Shown here: positions 1-11,300 of the stretch, in pieces
Position numbering within the stretch: position 1 is the first letter of the stretch
Layout: each line of letters begins with the position of its first letter
Assembly (NCBI RefSeq): GCF_003369915.1
Contig: NC_046677.1
Span: 6,510,001 to 6,574,000 of the forward strand
DNA: 64,000 bases
From: Drosophila miranda
Taxonomy: Eukaryota; Arthropoda; Insecta; Diptera; Drosophilidae
Direction: 5' to 3'
The notes under the pieces: generated by a model
Databases searched by the model: none
What the model saw: the letters and a program-made list of their open reading frames with translations, nothing else
What the model was told of the DNA's origin: nothing
Made by a program: the position numbers and the translations under genes

Positions 1-891
1 CGCTACGATGCCAATGCCATCCGACACATCGAAGACATACTCAACTACATTGAGCGACTGCCACTAGGGGTTCCTGCGATGGAGCTGCGAACGAGTTTCC
101 CCTTGGGCGATTTCCTACTGGAGGCCCTGCATGCCCTCGCCGACCACGATCTGATCAAGCGTGTGGGCGTGGCCAGTTATATGTACGTGCACAAGCGGCA
201 CATACGGAACTGGGTAGTGCACACGTTCCACATCAAGCGGCTGGAGCGGGAAAGGGTGCAGACTCAGGTGTCGGCTGCACCCGCGACTCTGCAGGCTGTC
301 ATTGGCCAGAAGCGCAAGGAGGAGGCGCAGCAGGAGCGGGAGACAGAGCAGGCACATCCATCCAAAAAGATTAAGCTGGCAGAGCAAAATAGCAGTGACT
401 CGGAAAGCGACGAAGCTGGCGAGGAATCTGTGGCAAAGCGACCCAAGAGATCCATTAAAAAAGAACCATTTGTGAACGCTGTGCGAAATGAAGCCTCTCA
501 CGATGCAATTGTGATGCGACCGCAGCCGTGGATTCGACTGAATGCATCGCTCAACCGTCGTGTTCTGGACCGCTGGCTGGGCGCCGTCCTCAGCGAGTGC
601 ATTTCCCGCATTGGATGCACCGTCCACAGTTTGTTTCTGCGCTTTCCGTACCTCGTGCCAGTCGATGTCATGTTCCTGCTCGAGCTGCTCACCGATTTGG
701 GGTGCCTTCACTTGATGGAGCTCCAGACGCAAAAAGTCCACGTGGAGACCATGCAGGACGAGCAGTGCGGGGAGCAGCTAGTCACCGAGCTGTATGAGCC
801 AACGCTCACCTATATCATTGCCCACGGCGATGCTATCGGACGCCTGACCAGCTTCATTGGCCGCAAAAAGTATAGCACCGAGTTTATTTAA
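1..891 (+). CDS. TFIIIC largest subunit (GTF3C1-like), C-terminal part, 5' truncated by window
   Basis: The reading frame is open from the first base (starting RYDANAIRHIEDIL) to a TAA at 889-891, so this is the 3' end of a longer gene. The family is the largest subunit of RNA polymerase III factor TFIIIC, which binds the B block of tRNA genes in the nucleus. The evidence is the end block: a Pro-Trp followed by LNASLNRRVLDRWLGAVL, then a winged-helix-like stretch and LLELLTDLGCLHLMELQ, which resembles the GTF3C1 C-terminus from memory. Between the two folded parts is a charged, Lys/Ser/Glu-rich linker (about 330-480 bp) that looks disordered. A poly(A) signal AATAAA lies at 941-946. The next gene, RpL24, is convergent, about 300 bp away. 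The D. melanogaster gene beside RpL24 that I would expect is CG7099, but I cannot confirm that here. Confidence 0.78.
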   Translation, partial: RYDANAIRHIEDILNYIERLPLGVPAMELRTSFPLGDFLLEALHALADHDLIKRVGVASYMYVHKRHIRNWVVHTFHIKRLERERVQTQVSAAPATLQAVIGQKRKEEAQQERETEQAHPSKKIKLAEQNSSDSESDEAGEESVAKRPKRSIKKEPFVNAVRNEASHDAIVMRPQPWIRLNASLNRRVLDRWLGAVLSECISRIGCTVHSLFLRFPYLVPVDVMFLLELLTDLGCLHLMELQTQKVHVETMQDEQCGEQLVTELYEPTLTYIIAHGDAIGRLTSFIGRKKYSTEFI

Positions 892-940
892 GGTGATCGG
901 GAATTTCGGGACAACTTTGTCTTCTTCGTTTTGGTCACAT

Positions 941-946
941 AATAAA
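941..946 (+). terminator. Poly(A) signal of the TFIIIC gene
   Basis: An exact AATAAA lies 50 bp after the TAA of the TFIIIC-subunit gene. No other canonical signal is closer. Confidence 0.6.
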
Positions 947-1196
947 GTGGATGCCACACAATTGTTTAGTTTACGCCTTGCACAATATTGGGAATCGTTT
1001 TCAAATAACTCCGCTGTGGAAAAATCGTTGCGGCTGCAGGTAAATGCATTTGTTTCAAACAACAAAAAACGCGTTGGTATTTTTTTTTTGTTAACTGCAA
1101 ATTTGCATTTGCAGCGTTTAATTTGTTTTCACTTCTTCGTTTCCTTAAATCTTGTTAGAAAATTAGCACTTCACTACCGTCTCTGCGTGGGCTTGT

Positions 1197-1887
1197 TTAC
1201 CGCTTGCCACCGACGCGGGGAGCAGACTTCTGCGTGACCTTGGCGGCCTTCGTCTTGGGAGCAGACTTCTTGGCGGGAGCTGGGGCTGACGCCTTCTTGG
1301 CTGCCTTGACGGCGCGCTTCTGTTCCTTGGCGACCTTGATGGCCTGATCGCGCTGGGCCTTGCGAACCTCCGGCTTCATGTTGCGCTTGGCCATGATCTC
1401 GGCCAGGGAAGCGCCGACAATAGCGCGCTGGAATTTCTGTGTGCGGCGGGTGCGCTTCTTGGAGGCCTCCTCCTCAATGCCCTTGCGGTGCTTGCGGCGG
1501 TAGAGCACAGTCCAGGTAACCTTGCGAGGGTTGCGCTTCATCAGGTAAGAGCGCTCGCACTTCTTGTCCAGGAAGGTGAAGCTCTAAAAGAAGCCAAACG
1601 GTTGTTAATACCCTCATTATTGGGTGGCATCTGATTTGTTTACTTACCTTGCCATCAATCTTGACCATGGTCTTGCCATGGCCGGGGTAGATTTTGTACC
1701 CGCTGAATGCACACAAGCCAATTCTGAAAGGAGATTACATTATTCATTATTAGCTGGGAATACTACTTGAAAAATCTCATCAGTAAACATAAGTTAGCAC
1801 TGTTTACTTTCTGATAGTGTATTTATTGTCGGCTTCGGTTCCTGGATGCCCATGATTTTCCAAAATTATTTTTGCCACTTACTTCAT
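1197..1887 (-). CDS. RpL24: Ribosomal protein L24 (eL24)
   Basis: Cytosolic large-subunit protein eL24. Three coding exons on the minus strand: 1883-1887 (ATG plus two bases), 1648-1723 and 1197-1583. They join in phase to 155 residues, the length expected for insect eL24. The N-terminus reads [19 protein letters not shown], the conserved eL24 zinc-ribbon start, but only after joining the 5-base first exon ATGAA to the A that follows TTTCAG. The body has the family's [19 protein letters not shown] stretch, followed by a Lys/Ala-rich tail. Donors are GTAAGT in both introns. The tiny first coding exon explains why no single open frame begins at the true start. Expression should be constitutive; the promoter carries ribosomal-protein gene signals (separate entry). 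Confidence 0.97.
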
Positions 1888-1899
1888 CTTGCTGGGCGA

Positions 1900-1950
1900 A
1901 TACACGAAAAGAAAAGAAAACGGAAGTGGACCGGAGTTATCGATAAAATA
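1900..1950 (-). promoter_or_regulatory. RpL24 core promoter: TCT/TOP initiator and DRE
   Basis: On the minus strand, just upstream of the RpL24 ATG, is a polypyrimidine run TTTTCTTTTCTTTTCG (1905-1920). This fits the TCT initiator and 5' TOP tract of Drosophila ribosomal protein genes. Further upstream is an exact DREF element TATCGATA (1938-1945). A series of AAATATACC-like repeats continues to about 2005. Function is inferred from known promoter classes. Confidence 0.7.
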
Positions 1951-3344
1951 TACCTCAGAAATATACCGATACGTTATATATTTCAAAATATACCGCAAAT
2001 ATACTGACGAATTATTTGTATAAAAATTCAATCATATTCGTAGTTTTTAATATTCGGTTGAATATTACTGCGAGCTATGACCTTCATCTCCGAACTCTTA
2101 GTTTTACCCGATTGATAAATCAATTTCCAGCAAGATTCGCTCATTTTGAGTTCTCTTCTGCATTGGATTACTGGAAAATACTAGAAAATACTATAAAAAT
2201 ATGCAGGGTGTTTCAGCTAGACAAGGTGTCTAAAATCAGTGTTACCGCGTATCTACTTATCGACCTGTGGCTGGAGTTGCTCCCTTTTCAGCGAGATCAA
2301 TAGATTCCTCAAGAAAGCACTTATTGGCTAGTCCCAGAGTATATTGAGTGTGGAAACCAAAGCATTTCTGTATACATATAAATTACCAATCCATATATAC
2401 AAACATACATACTTAATGGTTGAAAATCTAACATAACGCAAAGAGACGCTGTATTGAAGATATGTTTAGAGATTAGGCAAGTTATCGGTCCAAACATATT
2501 TATGAATCGCTCACGGAACGTAAAAGAGGCGACCACAACAACAACTGTTGAGAACTTGTATCACAGTTGTGTGTCGATCACTGCACGAATCTCCAATATT
2601 TGAAAATTAGATACGACACTGGGATGGGATGATGTAAACAGCCTAAATCTAAAATCTTCACATGGTTTTTTGGACTGTGACGTTAGCGATGGCTGATACG
2701 TTGGTGATACGTTATTATAGTGCGTACCCGGGCTGGGATAATGCATTCATATGTAAGTTGATTAACTATGTATATTTCATTAATTGCGATTTTGTAGGTT
2801 AGGCTTATTTTTTTCTTAAAACGCTGCTCAATATTTTGATTGATATCAATAGAAATGCTTCAAAAACTACAAATTATATGGGCATGGTCCGATCTTATAG
2901 ATCGGAAAATTTGAGGATTATATATATAGTATATACAAATGTATATATCTTAACGTTCGCATTAGTAAGCGAGCAATAGACAAGAGAAATTAAATTACAA
3001 ATTTAAAGCCATTTTCTGCCTGCCTAAGTCCTACATGGCTGTTCTACCTCTTCTTCGGAACAGTTACACCATTTCTTGATCATTCGAGGAAGTGAAGAAC
3101 CTATCCTGTGCTGCCTTTGTGGCGTTTTGGCCACTTTTTGGCAACATAAATGAAACAAAGTGATTATGAAAAACTCTTTTTACTTTTATATTACAATGCA
3201 TTTTTTTATTAAGAAAATTCGGATCAAAAAGACAGCATTTAATTGCCAGATTATATATATATATATTGTTAGAATATATTATGTATATATATTATATTTT
3301 ACATTTTCTTTAATAAGAAGACTTAATGTCTGACAGTTTGCGTT
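1951..3344. other. Intergenic DNA, no gene seen
   Basis: AT-rich sequence with scattered short TA tracts and no open frame with convincing codon use or family similarity. A short perfect palindrome (CCGATCT-TAT-AGATCGG) lies near 2888-2906. I see nothing else. Confidence 0.5.
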
Positions 3345-4020
3345 TAGTGTGATTTAAGTCTTTCAACGTGAAAATTCATTGTATGAAAAGTTATGCCAAT
3401 ATGTTGGACTCTGGCCCACTTCTTCCCCCAGGGGGAAGGAGACATCACTCTGTCTACGGAAAATAGTTACGAGCATGCTGTAATATTTCATTCCGTTTCT
3501 AGTAATGTGAGATGACCCGGGAGGAGGACGATGAGCGGTGTGGTGCCATATGCTATCCGATTGTGAAGCCGTTTCTCCGGTACGCTGCCCTATGCCAGGG
3601 GAAGGATTCAACGATCAACGAACTCAATGACCAAAGCAGAGAGAAAGATGTTTGCATCGCCCAATTGGAAAGCCAGCTTGAACTCGACAGGTCAATGGAA
3701 ATACAGACAATAGTTGATAATCTGGTGTCTACTATAAAGAAAAGCGACCAACTTCTGTCTTCATCGATCGTAAAGAAGGATAAGAAAATTGATGATCTAG
3801 TTGGAAAGGTACTGAGCCTAATAACAAATAAAATTCAATTGACAACACAGCTGATTGAATATCGGATTTCCAATCTTAAATCACAAAATAAAACTGTCAA
3901 AGTTCATTCGCGAACTTGAAATGGAAATTAAAGAAAAAAATTGATCAATTATAAACGAAGGTGCGCACAATAAATGGGAGGTCAGAAGGCTTCAATCATA
4001 TGATCATCCTTATTGAAGAG
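3345..4020 (+). pseudogene. Fibrinogen-related (FReD) gene relic A, 5' half only
   Basis: This plus-strand copy resembles the first half of a fibrinogen-related gene: a remnant of a signal-peptide exon (about 3370-3490), an acceptor-like TTTCTAG near 3500, then an open stretch at 3512-3919. That stretch contains CGAICYPIVKPFLRY and a Lys/Asp-rich coiled coil, comparable to QCNGYCFSVLKPFLDYF plus coiled coil in the intact genes of this window. No fibrinogen domain follows; the frame stops at 3917-3919 and nearby sequence continues only as a decayed copy. It is one arm of an inverted repeat whose other arm is the minus-strand relic at 4100-5110. It is probably dead, though the 135-codon open frame could still be translated. 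Confidence 0.6.
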
Positions 4021-4099
4021 GTTAAATTTTACAGGAGGGAGATTTGAAGAAAAAATTAGTTAATGATTTATATATGCCTCAATAATGTTGTTTGTTTAC

Positions 4100-5110
4100 C
4101 ATATGATGATTACTTAATCCATTAAAATTGCTGATCAAGAATATATATATACATTATGGGGTCTATATACAAATATACGATGAAGAAGTTCTCCCGGAGG
4201 ATTCCGTTTCGAAACGTTAATTTGTAGTCGGCTCTCATTGCCGTTGACTCGTTTCAGGATTACAGTCCAGCCAGATCCAAAGGCACTTGATTGGCGGGGC
4301 ACAAGGAGTGGGTTTATTCCGTGCAACCTTATATTGTGAAGTTTGCAAATTGGAGACAACTGTTAGCATTATAGATTGAATGTATTCTCTTCAATTGATC
4401 ATCCATATGATTGATAACGTCTGATTTACCGTTTATAGAGCACTTCTTTATAACTGATACGATTTTTCTTTGATTTCCATTTCCAGTTCGCGAATGGACT
4501 TCACACTTTTACTCTTTTTTTATTTTACTCAAGATCTGTAATTTGATCTTCCATTAGCTTGGTTATAGAATTGTGTCTACCCATCGATTGGAACTTTTGT
4601 GTCATTGGGCTTAGACTCTTCCCAAGTACATAATTCATTTTCTTATCCTTATTTAGGATCGATGAAGCCAGAAGTTGCTTGCTTTTCTTCATAGTAGACA
4701 CTAGATTATCATCTATTGTCTGTATTTCCATTGCCTCCGAGCTTCGATGTAAACATCTTTCTCTCGGATTTGGTCCTTGAGTTCGTTGATCGTTGAATCC
4801 TTCCCCTTGCATATGGCATCGTACCGGCGTAATGGCTTAACCATCGGACAGCAAATGGCGCCACAACGCTCTTCCTCCTCTTCCGTGGTCAGCTCACATT
4901 AAGTACTAGAAACAGAACAATTAGAACAACTAATTAGATTGTTTCAATTCTAATTTCTCAATGCACTGAAGTCTTACGGCATGCTAGTAACTATTTTCAG
5001 TATAAAGAGTGATGTCTCCATCATCCTGGAGGAAGAAGAGAGCCCGACCACAATTCCGATCACCATTAATTCAATGACTTTTCCGTTGAAAGACTTAAAT
5101 CAGACTAAAT
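4100..5110 (-). pseudogene. Fibrinogen-related (FReD) gene relic B
   Basis: This minus-strand relic is longer than relic A. A hydrophobic leader candidate (MVIGIVVGLSSSS, near 5065) is followed by a GTAAG donor near 4978. After an acceptor-like TTTCTAG near 4915 comes the CGAIC-type motif. The coiled-coil part is frameshifted (frames at 4525-4812 and upstream do not match). A decayed start of the fibrinogen domain follows at about 4140-4360, with GSGWTVILKRVNGNE and PPGELLHRIFV still readable. The rest of the domain is missing. The first about 680 bp pair with relic A as an inverted repeat. Frameshift and loss of the domain's second half make it a pseudogene. Confidence 0.65.
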
Positions 5111-5734
5111 GCAAAATGAAACACTTGGCTTTCATATCAATTAAATTGTGAAATAAGTAGGTGTATATGTACATGTATAGTATATAATATGCATATATAT
5201 CTCTCTGGCATATTGTTTTCGAGATAACAAGTTAGCAAATCATATAAATACATATGATGTGTGTGTGCTCGTATACTTATGATCTTATATGCACATATAT
5301 GTATGGACTATGTATGTCCAGATTGTGCTTAAGCTTAATATTTATACACTTATAATAAGTGTAAAAATTCATTGCGATGCCCTTCACCCTCCGTACGTAA
5401 AGTAAATACATGCAATTGCCAACGCATGCTCGTATCAGCGACATCTTGAATCTTTATATTATTTAAATATTATTTTGTTTGTTTTATTAGTCATTGTCTA
5501 ACATCTCAGTCCCTATTTTGAAATTGTCAAAATGAGCGTAGCGTAGCTATGTTTAACGCAATTTAATTGAATTTAAATGCTTATATTAATGGTTATAGGC
5601 AGATCAACAAGGCCTTCAGGCTGATCGTATTTACGAGTACTATTGTGCCAAAAGATCGGAGAAGTCTTGAAGAAAAGCGTGGAGATAATCAAGCACCAAT
5701 AAATAGAATAGTCGACTTGAGTTTTAAGCTAACT

Positions 5735-5870
5735 GGTCATTCTTTTCCCTGCTTACTCGTGTTTGGAGCCATAAAGTCTTGAGGCTGGCCCAGGGTCATG
5801 GATTTACTCCGGATCGAGGAAAAAGTTACCTGGCAGGTTCTTCCATAGACTTCCATATTGTGCGGTCCAA
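5735..5870 (-). pseudogene. Fibrinogen-domain fragment, relic C
   Basis: Read on the minus strand, this short piece resembles the middle of the fibrinogen domain of the intact genes. In the DNA, GTCTTGAGGCTGGCCCAGGG matches the corresponding GAGGCTGGAGCAGGG segment near 35690, and the neighbouring FFLGLEKIHRMTLLQPHEL region can be followed with several substitutions and at least one stop. Nothing on either side completes a gene. Confidence 0.5.
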
Positions 5871-6038
5871 TTGTGACTAATGTTATCATTATCACTTCTA
5901 ATCCATTATAATCTCGCAATCCTAGAAAAATACTCTGATAACTCTTGAATCATTTAATTAGGAAGGTATAAAGATACAAAAGTATACTGAGTATGCCCTA
6001 GTATACAACAAAAGGATGCAACAAGATCAAAAAATAAG

Positions 6039-7965
6039 TTATGCAGATTTTGGGACGGGGTCCTCCGACTCCGGTTCTAGCTCAAAGATAGTGCGTTCAA
6101 TGTGGGAAACTCTTTTGGAGCGCTTATAAGCGACGTAGTCTATTGATTCGGTAAATTCTATTATGGCTTTCCGAAGCTCTCCATCCTCTTCGATGTATTT
6201 GACGAATTGCTCGGGACTTTTATGATCATATTTTATAACGTGCTGGGGAGGTTTCTCGCTAGACCGAAGATCTTCTACCTCCGACAGCTTGGAGGTACGT
6301 TTCTTCAGTTTTATTTCCTCCTCGCGCTGTTCCAGGAGCTTGCCGCGTGAGATCTCCCGCTCGAAAAGCTGTGGAAAGAAAGTGAGAATAAAAATCGTTT
6401 GAGTATATGATAATTGTAGCATAATTAACCGCCGCCATGAGAGCCTTTTCCTTTGCGGTGGCTGTCCTCATGCCATCCTCGATTAGGAGAATCACTACGT
6501 CCCCGCCAGCCAGGCTTACGGTAAGCAGGTGTCCATGTGGGTGGAACGACACGTGTGTAATGCTCTGCTTAAACTTAACCGTCGCAATGGGTATGCGATG
6601 GCTCATCAGCAGGTCCCAAAAGTCCAGAGTTCCGCTCTCGTCGCCGATAACGAACAGCGAGCAACGGCCCGTACTCCAGGCCCCGCAGGTCAGCTGATTT
6701 CGCTTGTAGAAGTATAGGGTGCTGGGACAGTTCTTGATCTCCTCGGACCAGATGCGCCATCGCCAGTCGGCCACGAGCAGAAAGTTCTTCACGAAGAACG
6801 GATTGCGCACGATGCTGCGAATTGGGCCGGCAAAGAGCTGGAAGTGACTGTGGATTGTCTCCGACGGAGTCGCGCCCTTGCGGTTGCCCAAAAAAACGCA
6901 CCCCATGTCGCTGCCCATGACATAGCGCACTGGTATGGTGTACTCAAACTCCAAGACAGTGACCCCGTGCGAATCCGCCCGCTTCTGGATGTCCTTGGGG
7001 TATGGCTCGAGCAGCAGATCTTGTAGGGACATCTTCATGTCTCGCGTATCCCAGTATTTGATAGAGCCATCCAGCGAGCCCGAGTAGAACTCCGTGTTGG
7101 ACTTGGAGTGCACCCAACACAGCGCCGAGGTAACCTCCCTGTGTGCCGCCTCCAGCGGACACATGGCCTTCGCCTGGCCGAGCTCTGAGGTATTCCAGAG
7201 GCACACCTTGCCCGAATGCAGGCCTCCGACCATGAAGTTCTCGTCCTTGGGGCACAACTTGGCCAGTGCAACAATCTCGTTGGTGTCATAGTAGGCAACT
7301 GGTCGAATCGGATCGTTGATATCCCAGAGATATAAAGCGTTCTCGTTACCCCATTCAGGAAATTCTGTTGCTTGATTGCTCGGATTTGATGGACGGTTGT
7401 TAAATGTGGTCAAGAACTGCTTGGGATTGTTGGGCATCCAGTCGCACATTGACAGGTGTCTTTGAGGAAACCACAAGTCGTGGAACATGTTATTAGCTCT
7501 GGTCGTTATCTTCATTCTAATGCCACTGCCCAGGTCCTCGTCCAGATCAGCGAAGAATTCTTTATATATGTTTATGGCGTTGTTCTGTGAGCTCATCGTC
7601 ATACAATCACGCAACAAATGGGCCACCTCGACGCCCCAGGCGTCGTCACGCTCCACCTTCTTGCGGTATCGCATCGTGGACTCCTCGTCCATTATATTCA
7701 CCTCCTTCACATTCCATCCGCCTTCGTAGTGGTACATGCCGTGCTGGTCCAACGTCACGTTCTCTGTTACCACAGTGCTCAAGGCCATCTGCTTGCTCCT
7801 TTGTGAGTTATTATCTCGTGGGTTTCGCAGAACGTACTGCATCCGGTGACGTCCACTTGGGTGAACGGCCAGCAGCAGCTCGTTGCGATCCGAAAACAAG
7901 CACTGGCGTCCAAAACGCTTGCGCTCCCGCGAAAATATGAACTGATTTCCTAATATTCCCATCAT
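6039..7965 (-). CDS. Axonemal dynein intermediate chain, DNAI2-like (WD repeats)
   Basis: Outer-arm axonemal dynein intermediate chain, which anchors motor heads in the cilium or sperm flagellum. Two coding exons, 6430-7965 and 6039-6368, split by a 61-bp phase-0 intron (donor GTTAAT is weak, acceptor TTTCCACAG is good), give 621 residues against about 605 for human DNAI2. The N-terminus (RKRFGRQCLFSDR), the EGGW followed by a MRYRKKVERD helix, and NNAINIYKEFF match the DNAI2 N-terminal region. WD repeats then run from about residue 180 to 500, clearest at EFYSGSLDGSIKYWDTR and SLFVIGDESGTLDFWDL. The tail after the intron is charged and helical. It starts at the first of two tandem ATGs (7965). 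It is divergently paired, 426 bp apart, with the CSPP1-like gene, so testis or ciliated-neuron expression is likely (inference). Confidence 0.93.
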
Positions 7966-8391
7966 GGTTGGTCCTTTTACAATTCTTGCTGTTGTACTTT
8001 ACAAAAAATATATAAATTGTAGTTGCTTCACAACGACAAGGCACTGATCTGATTGATATTGATGTGAATTGTGGGCTTTGGAAATTTAAATTTAAGTTTG
8101 GCGCCAAGTTACTGTGTTTGAGCACTCGACGCGTTAGTAAATTACTGCAACGAGGGATGAAGGACAAAGTGATTTGTTAAAACCGTATATACACGGTATT
8201 TTAAAAGATATATTAAAGAAAAAGGTATATTTTATTCATAAGTCCGCGGTCACACTGCAAATCGTGTTTACATTTAAATTTTAGTGCGCATTTAAAAGTT
8301 TTTAAATGCCACAGGTCTGGTCAATTTCAATATGGTGTGTTTGTGTTGTAAACAGAATTGGTTAGAGAATTAAAGTACGTTTCTTTCAGAC
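7966..8391. promoter_or_regulatory. Divergent promoter between DNAI2-like and CSPP1-like genes
   Basis: A 426-bp spacer separates two oppositely directed start codons. It holds an exact Ohler motif 1 / M1BP-type element CGGTCACACTG at 8247-8257 and a GGTATTTT-like element near 8194. No TATA box sits at a useful distance from either ATG. Shared use by both genes is inference. Confidence 0.5.
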
Positions 8392-11300
8392 ATGGATCTG
8401 CAACAGTTTCTTTCCTTGGAGCGCAAGCAACTGGAGAAGGACCGAGAGCGTCTTTCCACGGCACAAAAATGCCCCGCCGCGCTGCTAATGCAAAAGAGCG
8501 ACTACATGCCAGTGCAATGTCAGCGCAGGGCCAAGGAGTCCAATGAACTCCTGTCGGAAACGTCTTCCCTAGCAACCGGCAACCAAAACTTAAGCGAACA
8601 ACTTCACTTGGACTTGAGCCGCCTGGGTGGGCCTGATGGGGTGTCCGAGGGGAATGCCAGCCCATCCAAATCGACTAAGGAATTCGCAAACCAGCGTCAG
8701 CTGCTCGTTGGAAGCGCCCGTCAATACAAATCGCCAGATGTGTCGTCGCGACGCAATTTGGAAAGCGGGCGACCGCTAAGTGAGAATCGCTTGCCAATCC
8801 GACGAACGGTGAGTGGGGAGGCCACAATTGGGAAATTGACGAGCACGACGTGCTCCAGAATGTGTGTTGCGCTTCAGTGGCTCATCGCCAATTATCTGGC
8901 GCACATTGCCATAAATGTGCGAAATTCGTTTCTTTACGCCTCGTTGAGCTGCTGGAAGAAATGTGAAAACCGAAGCTCTGCCAGATATCTTTCGTAATCC
9001 TCATTCGAGTATCAGTTGCATACAAGATTTTATAGTGTTCTATCTTTTGTTCTGTGTTCACCTTGGTGAGTCTTTTAAGACCATGTCAGTCTGCTTACTG
9101 TAAAGGCATACGGCTAAAACGGCTTAAGATTATTTGAATTTGTAATTCTTGATTCAAGGCTGTAGTTAATAAGATTGGATATTTTCATTGACTAAGCCAA
9201 GTTTTACTTTTCCTCGCATATGTATGAAATGATTAAGTAATTACCAATTTAAATAAGTTAACGCTTAAGTCATAAAATATCTTTTCGTTTTCAAAACAAA
9301 TTAACTAGCGTTGTTGTATAAAACGTTGTACACTTTGCTGTCAGTCTGTTGATAGATTTAGCGTTTTTGTAGACTTGTTGTTTGCCGCCAGCTTTCCACC
9401 TTTCCACACATTCACTTTTCAATTTCCATATGCATTATTTATTGGGGGATTGACGAGCTGGCTGGCAAATCGTTGCCTGTCCAGGTCCGCATCCTACCCT
9501 CTAAGTTGAGGGGACTGTCTGGACGCCTGCCTCCAGGCCCTGGGCATGTGAGTATAGCGAAATTAGTTGGGCATTTTAATTATTCAGCATTTAGTTCTTT
9601 GGACTTTTCCGTGCTTTGTTGCGTTTTCGGCGTGGCCCCGTTTCCTTCCGCTATCAATGTTGCATGCCCCATTGTTGTTGGTTCTGCTAGCGCTGTTAGC
9701 TCGCCCCTTCCGTGCTCCAGTTACCATTTTGGCTCTGCTGTGGACGAGCCATTCGTTTAATGAATTTGCTGGCACCGCTCTCAGTTGTAATTTGAAGCTC
9801 GTTTGTTGCGTTTGCTTCTGTTTGGCCTGAACTTGAAATTGCTCTCCATACATTATATTTGTATATATAAATGAGGTATACATACACGTGGTGAGGGGCC
9901 TGCCGCTTGCCCCTGATTACCGGCAAATCAAAACCATCGAACGGAACCGAATGAGTGGGCCCTCTAATTGACTTAATTTGGCCATGCCGCGAGTTAACCC
10001 AAAAATCAAAGTGACGCAAAACAAACAATGAAAAATTTAACGTTTTCTAAATATATGCTTACTAACGGCTCGGAAAACTAAAACGTAAAAATATGAAATC
10101 GCATGACGGCTATAAACGTGTCAGTGGTCCCCTGAAATAACCCGAAATATCTAACATGAACAAGAGTTTTGTTTAGCATTGCAAGAAAGATGGGATTGTA
10201 TCCCAAGTTATCGGATATCCAAAGGGATTAGGGCCTTGCCTTAATGTAATTCTCTGCTCGATATTCCCTTTGTTGTTCCCACCAGAACACTCTGTACCCT
10301 CTCTTCTTTCTGTTGTTCTTTCTTATTTTTCTTTTAGCGAGTGATTTAAAATTTGATTAAAAATTAGGAGCGCCTAGTCATGCAATATTGTTGACAAAGT
10401 GCCCAGGTGGCCCGAAGTGGCTTTTTGTTCTGCCGACTCACTTCCTCGTAGAGGACACATGTGTAGGACAGGACACGCCCAACTGTCAGCGCCGCCTTAT
10501 GGCGCCTCTCATTAATTGGTAATGATAATGGATATTGGAGGTGGAACAAAGGTTCGGCTCAGAGAGGAGCTCAAACGAATGCATTGGCTGCACTGAATAA
10601 TTATTTCTGCTTCGTGTATGCATACTTTATTGTATATTTAATGCCACTGCCACGTGCTTGCAAGTTCTATCAGTTCTATTATATCTCTGATCCAAAGCCA
10701 CAAACAGTTTCATCCGATTGGCCCTTTGGGCCGTCACCCACACAGATCTAGTCGTTTGTGATGTTATCACACTGACTAATTTAAGCTTAGGGACAGAACC
10801 AGTTGAACAAACTTCTGATATACATAAATGCGGTTGAACTGAGATTCCCACCTCTAATATCGACCTACATACATACACAGGGGTGTATGTACTGTGAACG
10901 AAAGTCATGACCTGGACAAGGTTGTCAACAGACAGGGTTTAATTAAGCCACCCTTCGAGTGTAGGATAGCCTGAGGTCACTCCATTACGACTGAAAAACC
11001 TTTAAAAAAAAGGCATGCACTCTTCGAATAGGGATGAAAGTCAATTTAAATTCCATCGTCCGTCCTTGAACTTACGCTCTTTCACTACTGCGTGGCGACA
11101 GATGATTCCATTCCAGTTGAGGTTCATTAGTTTTCGCACTTTTCGTACACCCACTGGCAGAAGCTGGCACTTAGTTAACCCAATTTCCAACCGGCACGCA
11201 ACCGGACCCAATGAATGGGCGTAGTAAACAGACCATGGAAGTACAAGGGACTGCAGTGGAGTACGTCAATGTGGGAAAGGTCCTAATGAGAGTCTCAAAC

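Noticed and set aside
115-741. 208-codon minus-strand frame
   Set aside because: Antisense shadow of the TFIIIC subunit coding sequence; no domain and implausible composition.
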